From NCBI GenBank assembly GCA_904501895.1, contig CAJGCX010000004.1, positions 1-36,178 of the forward strand: 36,178 bases of DNA. Reading direction: 5' to 3'. The DNA is from Clostridiaceae bacterium (GTDB lineage: Bacteria > Bacillota > Clostridia > Oscillospirales > Acutalibacteraceae). The notes beneath the pieces are model-generated. The model was not told the DNA's origin and did not search any database. It saw only the letters and a program-made list of their open reading frames with translations. Every line of letters starts with the position of its first letter. The stretch's first letter is position 1. The position numbers and the translations under genes are program-made. Below are positions 17,358-26,449 of this stretch, piece by piece.

Positions 17358-18386
17358 TTATCCTCTTTTTGACATTTTTTGCATAAATTTTGTTCTTCTT
17401 AATTTATCAAAATTACGATAATATGTAATAACAAACATTTTCAGGCAAGCAAAGGATTTTTTCCACAACAGAAAAAATATTTTTTCTTTCATAGACCTTG
17501 GAGTAAACACACGGGTTACAATCCTTGAAAGCGGTAATTTCATTTTCTGTTTTGCTGATTTTATTCTTTTATCAAGTATGTCATTAACAACACTTGTTGA
17601 CAGCACGCCCCACGTTACACTTAAAAGTCTTGGATTATCCTTAAGACTTTTATACATAGTGTCCTCATCAAGCAAATCATAAAACCTCATCATATGCTCG
17701 CCAATATAGTATTTCATTTTTGGTGTAACAAGAGAACTTGTCAAAGCACCTTCACGATTTATACGATAATTATATCCAACCTTATTTGTACAGGTATAAG
17801 ATTTTACACAACAACCATAATCGAATTGCCAGGCATTATCCTCTGCATATTCAATTCGTTCATCAAAACGCAGATTATTTTTATCAATTATCTGCTTACT
17901 GTATAGCCTTGAAGCAACAAAGCTGAATGAGTGATATGCCCATAAATCGTCAGGGAATTTTCCGTACTCTAAAGGATAATTATTCCATTTTTCTTTTTTT
18001 CCTGTAAGCTGGTCAAATGCCTGATATCCACCGATTACAATATCGACATCCTTATTTCCGAGACAATCAACTAAATCCTTTAATGCATCAGACTCCATCC
18101 AGTCATCACTATCAAGAAAATATATCCATTTGCCCTTGGCATTATCAAGACCTGCATTTCGTGCTGAAGACAAACCACCGTTTGGTTTATTTATAATATA
18201 GAAATTATGTAAATTATGCTGTTCAATAAATTGTTGTGCCAATATTGCACTGTTATCTTTTGTTCCGTCATTTACAATGATAGCCTCAAAATCTGTAAAT
18301 GTTTGTGATTTTACAGATTCAAGACACTCTATTATGTATTTTTCCACATTGTAAACAGGAATAACTACGCTAATCAAAGGATTCAT
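17358..18386 (-). CDS. Glycosyltransferase family 2
   Basis: A GT-A fold transferase of about 342 residues. It opens with NPLISVVIPVYNVEKYIIECL, has IVNDGTKDNS, PNGGLSSARNAGLDNAKGKW and the metal-binding DSDDWMESD. The C-terminal third is basic with aromatic patches. I place the start at the ATG at 18386, which has GAGG 7 nt upstream; a TTG four codons earlier overlaps that ribosome binding site and is unlikely. It follows the radical SAM gene by 33 bp. It resembles the other GT2 of the operon in its first 110 residues only, so the two probably add different sugars. Confidence 0.92.
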   Translation of the reverse strand: MNPLISVVIPVYNVEKYIIECLESVKSQTFTDFEAIIVNDGTKDNSAILAQQFIEQHNLHNFYIINKPNGGLSSARNAGLDNAKGKWIYFLDSDDWMESDALKDLVDCLGNKDVDIVIGGYQAFDQLTGKKEKWNNYPLEYGKFPDDLWAYHSFSFVASRLYSKQIIDKNNLRFDERIEYAEDNAWQFDYGCCVKSYTCTNKVGYNYRINREGALTSSLVTPKMKYYIGEHMMRFYDLLDEDTMYKSLKDNPRLLSVTWGVLSTSVVNDILDKRIKSAKQKMKLPLSRIVTRVFTPRSMKEKIFFLLWKKSFACLKMFVITYYRNFDKLRRTKFMQKMSKRG

Positions 18387-18419
18387 AAAGCACCTCAAAT
18401 TGATAGTTAGGTAAGAAAG

Positions 18420-19493
18420 TTATCTGCAATTTTCACATGTTGAACAAGCATCCAACTCTTTCTTAGATACCTTACCGTCACGAAAATCACGGACAATTTT
18501 ATTTTCATACATTGAGTATTTTTTCTTTTTCCAGAAGAAAAGGAATTTATGCTTAATCACCCACAAAGCAGGTACCCAGATGTATTTGTGCATTGCAGGA
18601 GAAACAGAGCCAATCATCCAACAGTTTCTGTCACAGCATCGAACCTTTTTACGGACATTTTCTGCCTTTTCACTGTTCCAGAGCTCATCCCATTCCTGAG
18701 AATTAAGATTACCCATAACCTCTTTTTCCTTTGTACCGTTACAAGGCATAACATCGCCATAAGGGTCAATAAAGAATGTGTCAAAGCTCATATCACAAGG
18801 GAGAAGTCGTTTCTGACTGAAAATATAATTTATAAGACCGTGGTTAAAGTATGCTCTGAACCACTTTTTAGGGCTGTTGGAATTAAGAAGCTCGTTTACT
18901 AAATCTTCAAAATTCTGTGCAACCATAAGTCTGTCATGAATAATATTATTGGACTCAACAAAATAAAAGCTGTTGTGAAGAGATGCAGTTGCAAACTCCA
19001 TATTCATTTCATTTGAAATGTTATATAAAGGAACTAAATCAGGAGCATTCTTATCCTGAACGGTCATTCCGAAGCCTACGTCCTTCATACCCATACTCAC
19101 AAGCTTTTTAAGAGTTGTGTAGCCACGGTTATACCCGTCAGGGAGTCCTCTTATTTCATTGTTTGTATTCTCAAGTCCTTCAATGGAAATACGGATGCCA
19201 ACCTGAGGAAACTCCTTACACAAATCAACAATTCTGTCTGTAAAAAATCCGTTTGTAGAAATAACAATTCTGTCACTTTTTTTATATAACTCACGGACAA
19301 TATCCTTTAAATCCTCACGGATAAAGGGCTCACCACCCGTAATATTAGTAAAGTACATCTGTGGTAGCTTACGGATTGTTTCTATTGAAATTTCTTCTTC
19401 AGGAAGTGAAGGAACCTTATATCTGTTACACATTGTACATTTTGCGTTACAACGATATGTAACAATTACTGTTCCGTTAAGCTTTTTTGACAT
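18420..19493 (-). CDS. Radical SAM/SPASM domain protein
   Basis: A 357-residue protein. The radical SAM cluster motif CNAKCTMC has cysteines 15, 19 and 22, and the SAM-binding GGEP motif follows in NITGGEPFIRED. The C-terminal part has the cysteine pattern of a SPASM/twitch domain: LLPCD, VMPCNGT, RCCDRNCW and a terminal CSTCENC. This would hold one or two auxiliary iron-sulfur clusters. SPASM enzymes mostly modify peptides, but some act on sugars or other small molecules. No precursor-peptide gene is visible nearby; the neighbours are a GT2 (33 bp downstream) and an acyltransferase (4 bp upstream). A modification of a glycan or lipid-linked intermediate is therefore the better guess, but this is inference. 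Confidence 0.88.
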   Translation of the reverse strand: MSKKLNGTVIVTYRCNAKCTMCNRYKVPSLPEEEISIETIRKLPQMYFTNITGGEPFIREDLKDIVRELYKKSDRIVISTNGFFTDRIVDLCKEFPQVGIRISIEGLENTNNEIRGLPDGYNRGYTTLKKLVSMGMKDVGFGMTVQDKNAPDLVPLYNISNEMNMEFATASLHNSFYFVESNNIIHDRLMVAQNFEDLVNELLNSNSPKKWFRAYFNHGLINYIFSQKRLLPCDMSFDTFFIDPYGDVMPCNGTKEKEVMGNLNSQEWDELWNSEKAENVRKKVRCCDRNCWMIGSVSPAMHKYIWVPALWVIKHKFLFFWKKKKYSMYENKIVRDFRDGKVSKKELDACSTCENCR

Positions 19494-19497
19494 ACTT

Positions 19498-20532
19498 TCA
19501 CCTTAACAATCTTTTATTAACTGAATTCGTAATTTTATTTATAACCACGCTTATTACAACTGTTATAACAATAGATAAAAGAATAAACAGACCTGATTCA
19601 ATTTCAGGTGCAAAATATTCAATTATAAGGAATGATAGCGCGTGAACTAAATATATTTCATAAGAAATATTACCTAAAAATCTGTTTACACTATTACCGA
19701 TTTTAAACCGGCTGTTGTAAGTAAATACAACCATAGTTATTAAGAGTCCCAATACAACCTTTAACAAATATTCTCCGAAAAAGAATATATATTTATATTT
19801 GAGATAGAGTAAGCCTGCTGCACCTGCTGTCACCAAGAAAATAGGCATAAGCACAAAGAATTTCTGTGATAAAAGATTCTTGACCTTTTCTTTATTAAAT
19901 GCAAGGAACATACCGTAAAGGCAACCCCACATTTCTGTAGGCCAACCGGAAATCCCCTTGCCTCCTGTAAAATAAGTAACAAGACTCAGGATTACTGTTA
20001 AAACGCAGATGATTATATTCTTTTTATCGTTTGATATTTTTTTAAATGGTCCTTTATAGGTAAACCAAACAATAAGATAGAAGTACAATAACTGTCTTAC
20101 CCATCCTGTAAGCTGTATCAACAAATCAAATTCACATTTCCTTGTACTGAAAAGTGTGAAAATGAACATAAAAACATTTGACAAAAGCATTGGAATCAAC
20201 AATCTTTTAAGTCTGTTTTTCCAGAAATTCTGAAAGTAGGCATCGCCTTTTTTTATTATGCCTTGCATAACGCCATAGCTTGAGGATATGAAGAAAAAGG
20301 TTACTCCGATATAAGCAAAGCTACCGATTAAATCCTGTATAGTATTCTGATACAGCTCAGGTATATGCACAAGAAGAATAACTATACTCCAGAAGCCTCT
20401 TAAGGATGAGGATGTGCTTTTGTCAAAAAAGTCAGTATTTTTTCCGCTTTTATCTGTTATTAACATTGTAAAAGCTAAAAATACAACTATCAAAACCATA
20501 ATTATGGTTGTCACAAAAATCACACCAATCAA
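19498..20532 (-). CDS. Acyltransferase 3 family membrane protein (probable O-acyltransferase)
   Basis: A 344-residue integral membrane protein with about ten hydrophobic helices. The family's N-terminal signature is in SSLRGFWSIVILLVHIPE, where the conserved R and the H of the active site are spaced as in OafA/NodX-like enzymes. A second feature, FFFISSSYGVMQG, matches the F-F-xSG-type segment of the next helix. The C-terminal VNRFLGNISYEIYLVHALSF is also characteristic. The family transfers acetyl or succinyl groups to sugars, so this gene probably decorates the repeat unit. It overlaps no neighbour but is only 4-6 bp from each. Confidence 0.9.
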   Translation of the reverse strand: MIGVIFVTTIIMVLIVVFLAFTMLITDKSGKNTDFFDKSTSSSLRGFWSIVILLVHIPELYQNTIQDLIGSFAYIGVTFFFISSSYGVMQGIIKKGDAYFQNFWKNRLKRLLIPMLLSNVFMFIFTLFSTRKCEFDLLIQLTGWVRQLLYFYLIVWFTYKGPFKKISNDKKNIIICVLTVILSLVTYFTGGKGISGWPTEMWGCLYGMFLAFNKEKVKNLLSQKFFVLMPIFLVTAGAAGLLYLKYKYIFFFGEYLLKVVLGLLITMVVFTYNSRFKIGNSVNRFLGNISYEIYLVHALSFLIIEYFAPEIESGLFILLSIVITVVISVVINKITNSVNKRLLR

Positions 20533-20538
20533 ATTATA

Positions 20539-21729
20539 TTAAAACTTAACATTAGCAAATGCCTTTAAATGATTTTCTGCTATCTTGTCCCAAGTGTAAT
20601 TGTCAAGAGCATTTTGTCGTGCTCTCTCTGATAATTTATCAACGAGCATAAAATTATCTGTTATCTTCTCAATTATTTCAGGTATTTCCTCTGCCTTACA
20701 ATCAGCAGTACCCCCACCAAAGTCAATAAAATGCTTAATGCTGATTATCACAGGAGTTCCCGCTGATAAGGATTCAACAACTACAAGACCAAAGGCTTCA
20801 TAATTTGACTGAAATACAGTTAACCCTGATATATTGTAAAGTTCATTAAGCTCTTCTCCGGGCTTTGCCATTCCAAGATAAACAACCTTTTCGTGAAGTC
20901 CGTTTTCGTCAACAAGAATATCAATTTCATTTTTGTATTCCTCGTCAACGATTCCACCCACATATGCATAAACCAAATCGTCTTTTTTGGTAAGCAATGG
21001 CATCAATGCTTCAACCATACGCTTCTGACCCTTGTTCTCATATACAGAGCCTACCTGCAGGATGATTTTCTTATCCTTAAGGTTATATTTTTCTTTAATT
21101 TTATTGATTTCACTATTTGATAATGGCTTGTAAATATCAGTATTTACACCATTGTTTACTCTTACAATTCTGTTTTCATCAATATTAAGATACTTTACAG
21201 CATTGTCCTTTGTCTGCTCATTAAGAACAAGGACAATATCTGCTTTTTTCATACATTCAATTTCCTGAAAGTATCTTTTCTTCAAAACAGGCTCTGCCTC
21301 ATCCCAAGGGAGAGTCCAGTATCCATTGTGATTTGTATATGCTGTCACAGCATTTTTTCTGTATTTTTCAGGAACAAGCAAAAGGTAGAAAAACATATTG
21401 TACTGATTGTGAAAATGGAGTACAACCTTTTCTTCAGCCTTCTTGAGCATTCCGATTAACTTTAATGCAAGGAATACAGAATAAACAACTCGTTTAAGCT
21501 TATGTAATATTCCAAGACTTAAATCTGCCTTTGTGAACATTGAAGGCACATTAACCTCAGTAATAGGAAGGTCAGTTTCAGCACGATTTTTGTCAGCAAT
21601 ATCAATTATCTGAACATCCTTATTAAGTTTAAGAAAAGAACGAGTAAGCTCTTCAACAATTATTTCTGTTGCTGCGCCCATCTGTGCAGGGATGCTTGTA
21701 TATCCTGTTCCTATTTCGTAAATTTTCAT
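20539..21729 (-). CDS. Glycosyltransferase family 4
   Basis: A 396-residue GT-B enzyme. The N-terminal glycine-rich loop is GTGYTSIPAQMGAATE, and the linker HFHNQYNMF is in the acceptor half. The C-terminal half has KIILQVGSVYENKGQKRMVEAL and the EX7E motif in EAFGLVVVESLSAGTPVII, which binds the donor nucleotide and phosphate. Lack of membrane helices indicates a peripheral protein at the inner membrane face. It starts 1 bp after the stop of the preceding GT4 gene. One notable detail is IDFGGGTADC in the place where most GT4 enzymes have a GGxxE loop. Confidence 0.92.
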   Translation of the reverse strand: MKIYEIGTGYTSIPAQMGAATEIIVEELTRSFLKLNKDVQIIDIADKNRAETDLPITEVNVPSMFTKADLSLGILHKLKRVVYSVFLALKLIGMLKKAEEKVVLHFHNQYNMFFYLLLVPEKYRKNAVTAYTNHNGYWTLPWDEAEPVLKKRYFQEIECMKKADIVLVLNEQTKDNAVKYLNIDENRIVRVNNGVNTDIYKPLSNSEINKIKEKYNLKDKKIILQVGSVYENKGQKRMVEALMPLLTKKDDLVYAYVGGIVDEEYKNEIDILVDENGLHEKVVYLGMAKPGEELNELYNISGLTVFQSNYEAFGLVVVESLSAGTPVIISIKHFIDFGGGTADCKAEEIPEIIEKITDNFMLVDKLSERARQNALDNYTWDKIAENHLKAFANVKF

Positions 21730-21730
21730 T

Positions 21731-22918
21731 TTACCCTCTGTAAATATCCATTAATTTATGGTAATACGACTCTGATGTTTCAAAGGAAACATTTTCACAG
21801 TTTCGTATATAATTTTCGTTATTATCAATTATTTGTTTTATTTTTTCTGCTAATTCCTCAGAATTTCCTGCTTCAAAAAGAAGCCCTGTTTTTCCCTCTT
21901 GAATAAGTTCCGGAATCCCACCTAAACGAGAACCCACAACAGGTGTTCCGTAAATCTGAGATTCAATCACTGAAAAAGGACAATTTTCATACCATTCTGA
22001 CGGACAAACGCTGACTCTTGCTTTTGCAATAAGTTCTTTAAGCTCATCACCTGTTTTAAATCCCACATACTCTGCATTCGGTACCTTTTTTATTTCCTCT
22101 TCTGCAGAGCCAAACCCTGCAAAAACGAATTTATATTCAGGTAATTTTTTTGCAGCCTCAAGAAGAGTCAATGTACCCTTATCCTTTGAAAGATGACCAA
22201 ATTCTAAAATATAATCCTCTTTTTCAGTATCAGCAACTGCTTCTGCATCAAAAAAATTGTGAAGTGCTACTGTTTTCAAGGCAAATCTTTTTTGTGTATC
22301 AAGCTTACCCTTCAAAAATTCAGATGGGCAAACAATTTTGTCAACATAATCATAAGCCCTGATGTATTTCCAAAGATAAGCATCTGCCGTTGCTAAAAGA
22401 CTCTTGCTACGTGAATTTTTCATACACTTTGTCTTAAGGCAGTTAAAATAATTACCGTCAAGGCATTTTTCACATATATTTATATCAGCATCGAAAAGTC
22501 CGTGACTCGGGCACACAAGCTGATAATCGTGAGCAGTATATATAATTTTAAGATTTTGATTTTTTTCTTTTCTGTATTTGTGAATTTCAAGAATAATACT
22601 TGGAGTAAGATGGAACTGAATGTTATTGAGATGAACAACGTCAGGATTGAAAGCATGGAGAACCCTTCTTATTTTTCTTCTTGCTTCTGTTGAGTAGATT
22701 ATACGAAAAGGAGCCTTGAGATTTTTCTTAATTCCCTCGTTAAAATCGAGATGAGAAGCATAGGAATCAGCACTGTTGGACACAATATTTTTCTCGTTTT
22801 CAAGACCGAAATATTCAACACTGTGACCGTGCTTTTTCAACACTTCACCAAGCTTAAAAATATATGTTTCCGACCCACCCTTGGGGTACAGAAATTTGTT
22901 TACCAACAGTATTTTCAA
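21731..22918 (-). CDS. Glycosyltransferase family 4 with a cysteine-rich insert
   Basis: A 395-residue GT-B enzyme. The N-terminus reads MKILLVNKFLYPKGGSETY, the classical glycine loop of GT4, and HLNNIQFHLTPSI and YTAHDYQLVCPSHGLF lie in the acceptor half. A cluster of cysteines follows (CPSHGLF, CEKC, NCLKTKC), a possible metal site known from a subgroup of GT4 enzymes. The donor half has LEFGHLSKDKGTLTLLEA and ENCPFSVIESQIYGTPVVGS (EX7E). It is 17 bp after the upstream GT4 gene. The sugar transferred is not predictable. Confidence 0.92.
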   Translation of the reverse strand: MKILLVNKFLYPKGGSETYIFKLGEVLKKHGHSVEYFGLENEKNIVSNSADSYASHLDFNEGIKKNLKAPFRIIYSTEARRKIRRVLHAFNPDVVHLNNIQFHLTPSIILEIHKYRKEKNQNLKIIYTAHDYQLVCPSHGLFDADINICEKCLDGNYFNCLKTKCMKNSRSKSLLATADAYLWKYIRAYDYVDKIVCPSEFLKGKLDTQKRFALKTVALHNFFDAEAVADTEKEDYILEFGHLSKDKGTLTLLEAAKKLPEYKFVFAGFGSAEEEIKKVPNAEYVGFKTGDELKELIAKARVSVCPSEWYENCPFSVIESQIYGTPVVGSRLGGIPELIQEGKTGLLFEAGNSEELAEKIKQIIDNNENYIRNCENVSFETSESYYHKLMDIYRG

Positions 22919-22935
22919 GACTTTTCTTCCTCTAC

Positions 22936-24066
22936 TTATTTATCTGCGTATAACTGCAAAGTTTCTCTTACAACATTATCCCAATTATATTTTTTGCATA
23001 TATAGTCAGATGCCTTTTGCTTATATTCATCTACAACTTCAGGATTGTCACAGACATACTGCAGTTTTTCAGTCAAATCATCAACATTGCCTTTTTCGAA
23101 TGAGATTCCGTACTCACCAACAACCTCCGTACATTCAGGAATATCGGAAGTGACAACACAGTTACCGTAGCTCATAGCCTCTAAAAGGCTTATTGGCATA
23201 CCCTCCAAATCTGACGGAAGCACATAAACGTAAGCGTTACTGTAAAGCTCCTCCAACATTTTGCCCTGTACAAAGCCTGTGAAAATAATTCTGTCATCAG
23301 CCATTGATTGAAGCTGTTTTTCGTATTCAACGGTGTCAGATGAGCCACCTGCTATAACTAATTTCTTATTTGTATGGACTTTTTTAAAAGCCTCAATTAA
23401 ATAGGTAATTCCTTTTTCAGGTACTAATCTTCCGAGAAAAAGGATATAACTATCTTTATGTAATTTGTATTCTTCATTTATTAAGTCTGCACTCACCTGC
23501 TGTGGCTTTGAAATACCATTAGGAATATACACGGTTTTTCGTCCATATACATCCATAAAATACTTCTGAACATTCTTACTTAAAACGATAATTTCATCAG
23601 CAAGCTTAACGGCACATTTTTCACCGAATTTTATGTAAAATGAGGCGAATTTACCCCATTTTGCCCTTTGGTGGTCAAGACCGTGAATAGTTGCAACGCA
23701 TCTTTTTCCAAACAATTTTGGTAACCAGAGCATTGAACAAGGACCTTCAGCGTGGAAATGAACAACATCACATTTACTGAAAGAAGCAGAAAGAGCAGCA
23801 AAAAAGGATGCTGTAAGTGCTGCCAGACCTTTCTTATCAATAGTAATTACTTCTTTTATGGTAACACCTGAGATGCTGTTTTCAGTTGTGTCAAATTTGC
23901 TTCCTGCAATATGATGGCCCTTTCTGTTGTAACAGGTAACACTGTAACCCAGCTGAGCCATTCGTGAAGCCAACTCACCTACAACAATTTCAACGCCGCC
24001 CTCACGGGAAGGTACACGCTTATGTCCAAGCATAGCAATCTTCAGATTTTTTTCATCCTTGCTCAT
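22936..24066 (-). CDS. Glycosyltransferase family 4, probably adding the second sugar
   Basis: A 376-residue GT-B enzyme. The N-terminus MLGHKRVPSREGGVEIVVGEL is typical of capsule GT4 enzymes that often follow the initiating transferase, including rhamnosyltransferase-like members. FHAEGPCSML and ATIHGLDHQRAKWGKFA form the acceptor half. The donor half has YILFLGRLVPEKGITYLIEA, SDLEGMPISLLEAMSYGNCVVTS (EX7E) and a C-terminal helix. The start overlaps the stop of the phosphoglycosyl transferase gene by 4 bp (24063-24066), so these two are translationally coupled. This makes it the best candidate for the second sugar of the repeat unit; the sugar identity remains open. Confidence 0.92.
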   Translation of the reverse strand: MSKDEKNLKIAMLGHKRVPSREGGVEIVVGELASRMAQLGYSVTCYNRKGHHIAGSKFDTTENSISGVTIKEVITIDKKGLAALTASFFAALSASFSKCDVVHFHAEGPCSMLWLPKLFGKRCVATIHGLDHQRAKWGKFASFYIKFGEKCAVKLADEIIVLSKNVQKYFMDVYGRKTVYIPNGISKPQQVSADLINEEYKLHKDSYILFLGRLVPEKGITYLIEAFKKVHTNKKLVIAGGSSDTVEYEKQLQSMADDRIIFTGFVQGKMLEELYSNAYVYVLPSDLEGMPISLLEAMSYGNCVVTSDIPECTEVVGEYGISFEKGNVDDLTEKLQYVCDNPEVVDEYKQKASDYICKKYNWDNVVRETLQLYADK

Positions 24067-24725
24067 ATACCCTCCATACCTAAAACAGCGCCGATAGTTT
24101 TGAAGAAAACTGTCAAATCTGTTTTTACACTTCGCTCTTCTATGTATTTAAGGTCAAGCTCCAACCATTCATCAAAGCTACAATCATTTCGGTTTTTCTT
24201 AATCTGCCAATAGCAGGTAAGACCTGGTATTACACTTAATCTTTGCTTTTGATAATCAGTATATTGTGCAACCTCACGCGGAAGTGGAGGTCGAGGACCA
24301 ACAAAGCTCATTTCACCCTTAAGGATGTTAATAAGCTGTGGAAGCTCATCAACACAGCATTTTCTGATAAGTTTACCGAAACGGGTAATTCTCGGGTCAT
24401 TTTTCATTTTAAATGCAGGACCCTGCATTTCATTCTGAGAAAGAAGGCTATCCAACTGTTTTTCAGCATCGGGCACCATTGAACGGAATTTATAAAGCTT
24501 AAATGGTTTTCCGTTAAGTCCAAGTCTTTCCTGAGTATAAATCGGTGAAGCACCGGGACTGTCAATAACAATAACCAATGCAACCAAAGCCAGAGGTACA
24601 AACAAAACAACAAGAAGAATAATAGATGCAACAATATCAAAAAGTCTTTTTGCTTTTTCATATCTCTTATCTGACTCGTTCAATATTCTGTTGTCAACTG
24701 TGTTTTCCTGTATTTTTTCGTGCAT
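24063..24725 (-). CDS. Initiating undecaprenyl-phosphate sugar phosphotransferase (bacterial sugar transferase family)
   Basis: A 220-residue monotopic phosphoglycosyl transferase. A single hydrophobic helix (about residues 30-55, IVASIILLVVLFVPLALVA) is followed by the catalytic domain with YTQERLGLNGKPFKLYKFRSM. Next come DPRITRFGKLIRKCCVDELPQL and ILKGEMSFVGPRPPLPREV, which hold the conserved DE pair and the phosphate-binding PRP. The short length is that of the minimal core, without the N-terminal membrane domain of WcaJ/WbaP-type enzymes. It moves a sugar-1-phosphate from a nucleotide sugar to undecaprenyl phosphate and so starts the repeat unit. The ribosome binding site GGAGG is 7 nt before the ATG. 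Confidence 0.95.
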   Translation of the reverse strand: MHEKIQENTVDNRILNESDKRYEKAKRLFDIVASIILLVVLFVPLALVALVIVIDSPGASPIYTQERLGLNGKPFKLYKFRSMVPDAEKQLDSLLSQNEMQGPAFKMKNDPRITRFGKLIRKCCVDELPQLINILKGEMSFVGPRPPLPREVAQYTDYQKQRLSVIPGLTCYWQIKKNRNDCSFDEWLELDLKYIEERSVKTDLTVFFKTIGAVLGMEGI

Positions 24726-24751
24726 AGCACAGCCTCCGCAAACACCCCTGA

Positions 24752-25744
24752 TTATTCCTCAGGAACGTAGAACATTTCTAAAACTAATTCCTCTAACTTT
24801 ACTTCATCAGGATAGAATTCCATAAAGCTTTCACCCACAATGGATTTACCCTCTATACTTACAGTACCAAGGTACTCATATCCTGAAACCTTTTCGTAAA
24901 TCTGTAACAAGTCCTGCTCATAGCAATCTGACACAGTATATTGTGATAACGCCTTCCAAGCAGATAAAACAAAGTTTTCATCATTTTCTGCCTTTTCACG
25001 GGTGATTCTGTAAAGTTCTTCAATATACTGCTTCTGACGAATCATTCTGTTTTTATTTGTGCTGTCCTCAAGACCGTAACGGTTACGAACATAAGTCAAT
25101 GCCTTATCACCCATTAAGGTAACAGTTTCACCCTTAACAAGTGTGTCATCAATTCCTGTGAAATCATCAAGAACTTCAACTGTTACGCCACCAACTAAAT
25201 CATTGAAAACAGGTACAGCATCCATTGTAACAGACACATAGTGTGTTACATTTATGCCATCAAGGAGATTTGAAACTGCTTTTGCAGTATTACGACAGCT
25301 TACATTCTGACCATTACCATAGGTATGTGCCAGAGCAATCTGCTGTGTAGTTGTTCCTATTTCCTTTCCCGCAACGCCTAAAACATTCATTTTAACCATA
25401 GTATCACGGTTTATGTGTATAGCCTTGCAAGTCTTGTTTTGATTATCAAGGACAAACAACATCAAAAAGTCAGCTTGTTGGTCGTTATCGTAAGAAGATG
25501 AATCAACATCCTCTGAGAATTTATCAAGACCCATAACAAGTACTGTTTCAATGTTTTCATTAAGCTTATATTCTACACCGTCGGTATTTTCAACTGTAAC
25601 GTCCTCAGTTGGTTGTTCACCAACAAAATTCTGCTGATTTTCCCAGATACTGATACCAAGCAGTGCAGAACACATAACTAAAACACAAACCAAAACTAAC
25701 AGCAAAGCCTTTTTTTTCGATGCTTTTTTATTAGTTTTTTTCAT
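24752..25744 (-). CDS. LytR-CpsA-Psr (LCP) family cell-wall glycopolymer ligase
   Basis: A 330-residue protein with a lysine-rich start and one membrane helix (about residues 12-34), placing the LCP domain outside. The core reads VLVMGLDKFSED, QQADFLMLFVLDNQ, AIHINRDTMVKM (near residue 110), and GGVTVEVLDDFTGIDDTLVKGETVTLMGDKALTYVRNR. It ends with STNKNRMIRQKQYIEEL, whose arginines bind the polyprenyl pyrophosphate. LCP enzymes move the finished polymer from its lipid carrier to peptidoglycan, forming a phosphodiester bond. It comes just before the initiating transferase gene, so the product of this operon is probably covalently wall-attached. Confidence 0.94.
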   Translation of the reverse strand: MKKTNKKASKKKALLLVLVCVLVMCSALLGISIWENQQNFVGEQPTEDVTVENTDGVEYKLNENIETVLVMGLDKFSEDVDSSSYDNDQQADFLMLFVLDNQNKTCKAIHINRDTMVKMNVLGVAGKEIGTTTQQIALAHTYGNGQNVSCRNTAKAVSNLLDGINVTHYVSVTMDAVPVFNDLVGGVTVEVLDDFTGIDDTLVKGETVTLMGDKALTYVRNRYGLEDSTNKNRMIRQKQYIEELYRITREKAENDENFVLSAWKALSQYTVSDCYEQDLLQIYEKVSGYEYLGTVSIEGKSIVGESFMEFYPDEVKLEELVLEMFYVPEE

Positions 25745-25750
25745 CTTAAA

Positions 25751-26449
25751 TTATTCCTTTACTTCCTTTTTCTTGAAAACAACTGCAATAACTGTTGCAG
25801 AAACAAGAACTGCTGCAGCACCAATCATAAAGTGCATTGGCATCTGTGTATTTTCAACCTGAGTATCTGTATCAGGAATATCCGCATTAGGAACCTTACC
25901 GCTTGTGTTAACAACGATTGCAAATGGTGAGAAATCCTTAATTCTGAACTGAAGTGTTTCACCGTCAGGAAGAACCTTTGCATTGTCAACAAATTCCCAT
26001 TTACCGTTGTTGTAGTGTAAAAGACCTACAAAATTTTCAAGATTCTTTGCTCCAACCTTAATATTGAAGTAACCGTGTCCATCGTGGTCAAGACAGCCTT
26101 CATATGAAAGGTCGAACAACACAGAAACAGCAAGGTCTTTGCCTGTGAGACCTAATTTTGCAACATACGCTGCAAATTCCTTACAAAGAGTAGTAAGGTC
26201 TTCACAATTCATGATGATTTCATAAGCCTCCTGAAGCTTTTCACGGATGTGAGCAGCAAGCTTATCACGGTCTTTGAACATTGTAAGAATAACCTTTGCT
26301 GTACAATCAGGGTCTTCGTTTTTACCCTCTTCAAGTACAACATCATCTCTTGATGGGCTGGACACAAAGCCATCTTCCACTGCAAGAGCAGGAACAACGC
26401 TCATAAATGCCAATGTTAATGCGAGAATGAGTGTAATAATTTTTTTCAT
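25751..26449 (-). CDS. Exported, C-terminally membrane-anchored protein of unknown function
   Basis: A 232-residue protein: signal peptide (MKKIITLILALTLAFMSV, cleavage near ALA at about residue 23), an exported domain of about 180 residues, a membrane helix (FMIGAAAVLVSATVIAVVF) and a basic tail KKKEVKE. No LPXTG-type sorting motif precedes the helix. The domain has a helical first half (DRDKLAAHIREKLQEAYEIIM) and a beta-rich second half with LLHYNNGKWEFVD and FRIKDFSPFAIVV, a pattern I associate with the stalk-proximal part of clostridial surface proteins. It lies 60 bp after the phosphatase gene and 6 bp before LCP, so it is in the operon and may assist wall attachment. No function is established. 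Confidence 0.85.
   Translation of the reverse strand: MKKIITLILALTLAFMSVVPALAVEDGFVSSPSRDDVVLEEGKNEDPDCTAKVILTMFKDRDKLAAHIREKLQEAYEIIMNCEDLTTLCKEFAAYVAKLGLTGKDLAVSVLFDLSYEGCLDHDGHGYFNIKVGAKNLENFVGLLHYNNGKWEFVDNAKVLPDGETLQFRIKDFSPFAIVVNTSGKVPNADIPDTDTQVENTQMPMHFMIGAAAVLVSATVIAVVFKKKEVKE

Noticed and set aside
18387..18398. TTG start for the GT2 gene, four codons upstream
   Set aside because: It overlaps the GAGG ribosome binding site that serves the ATG at 18386.
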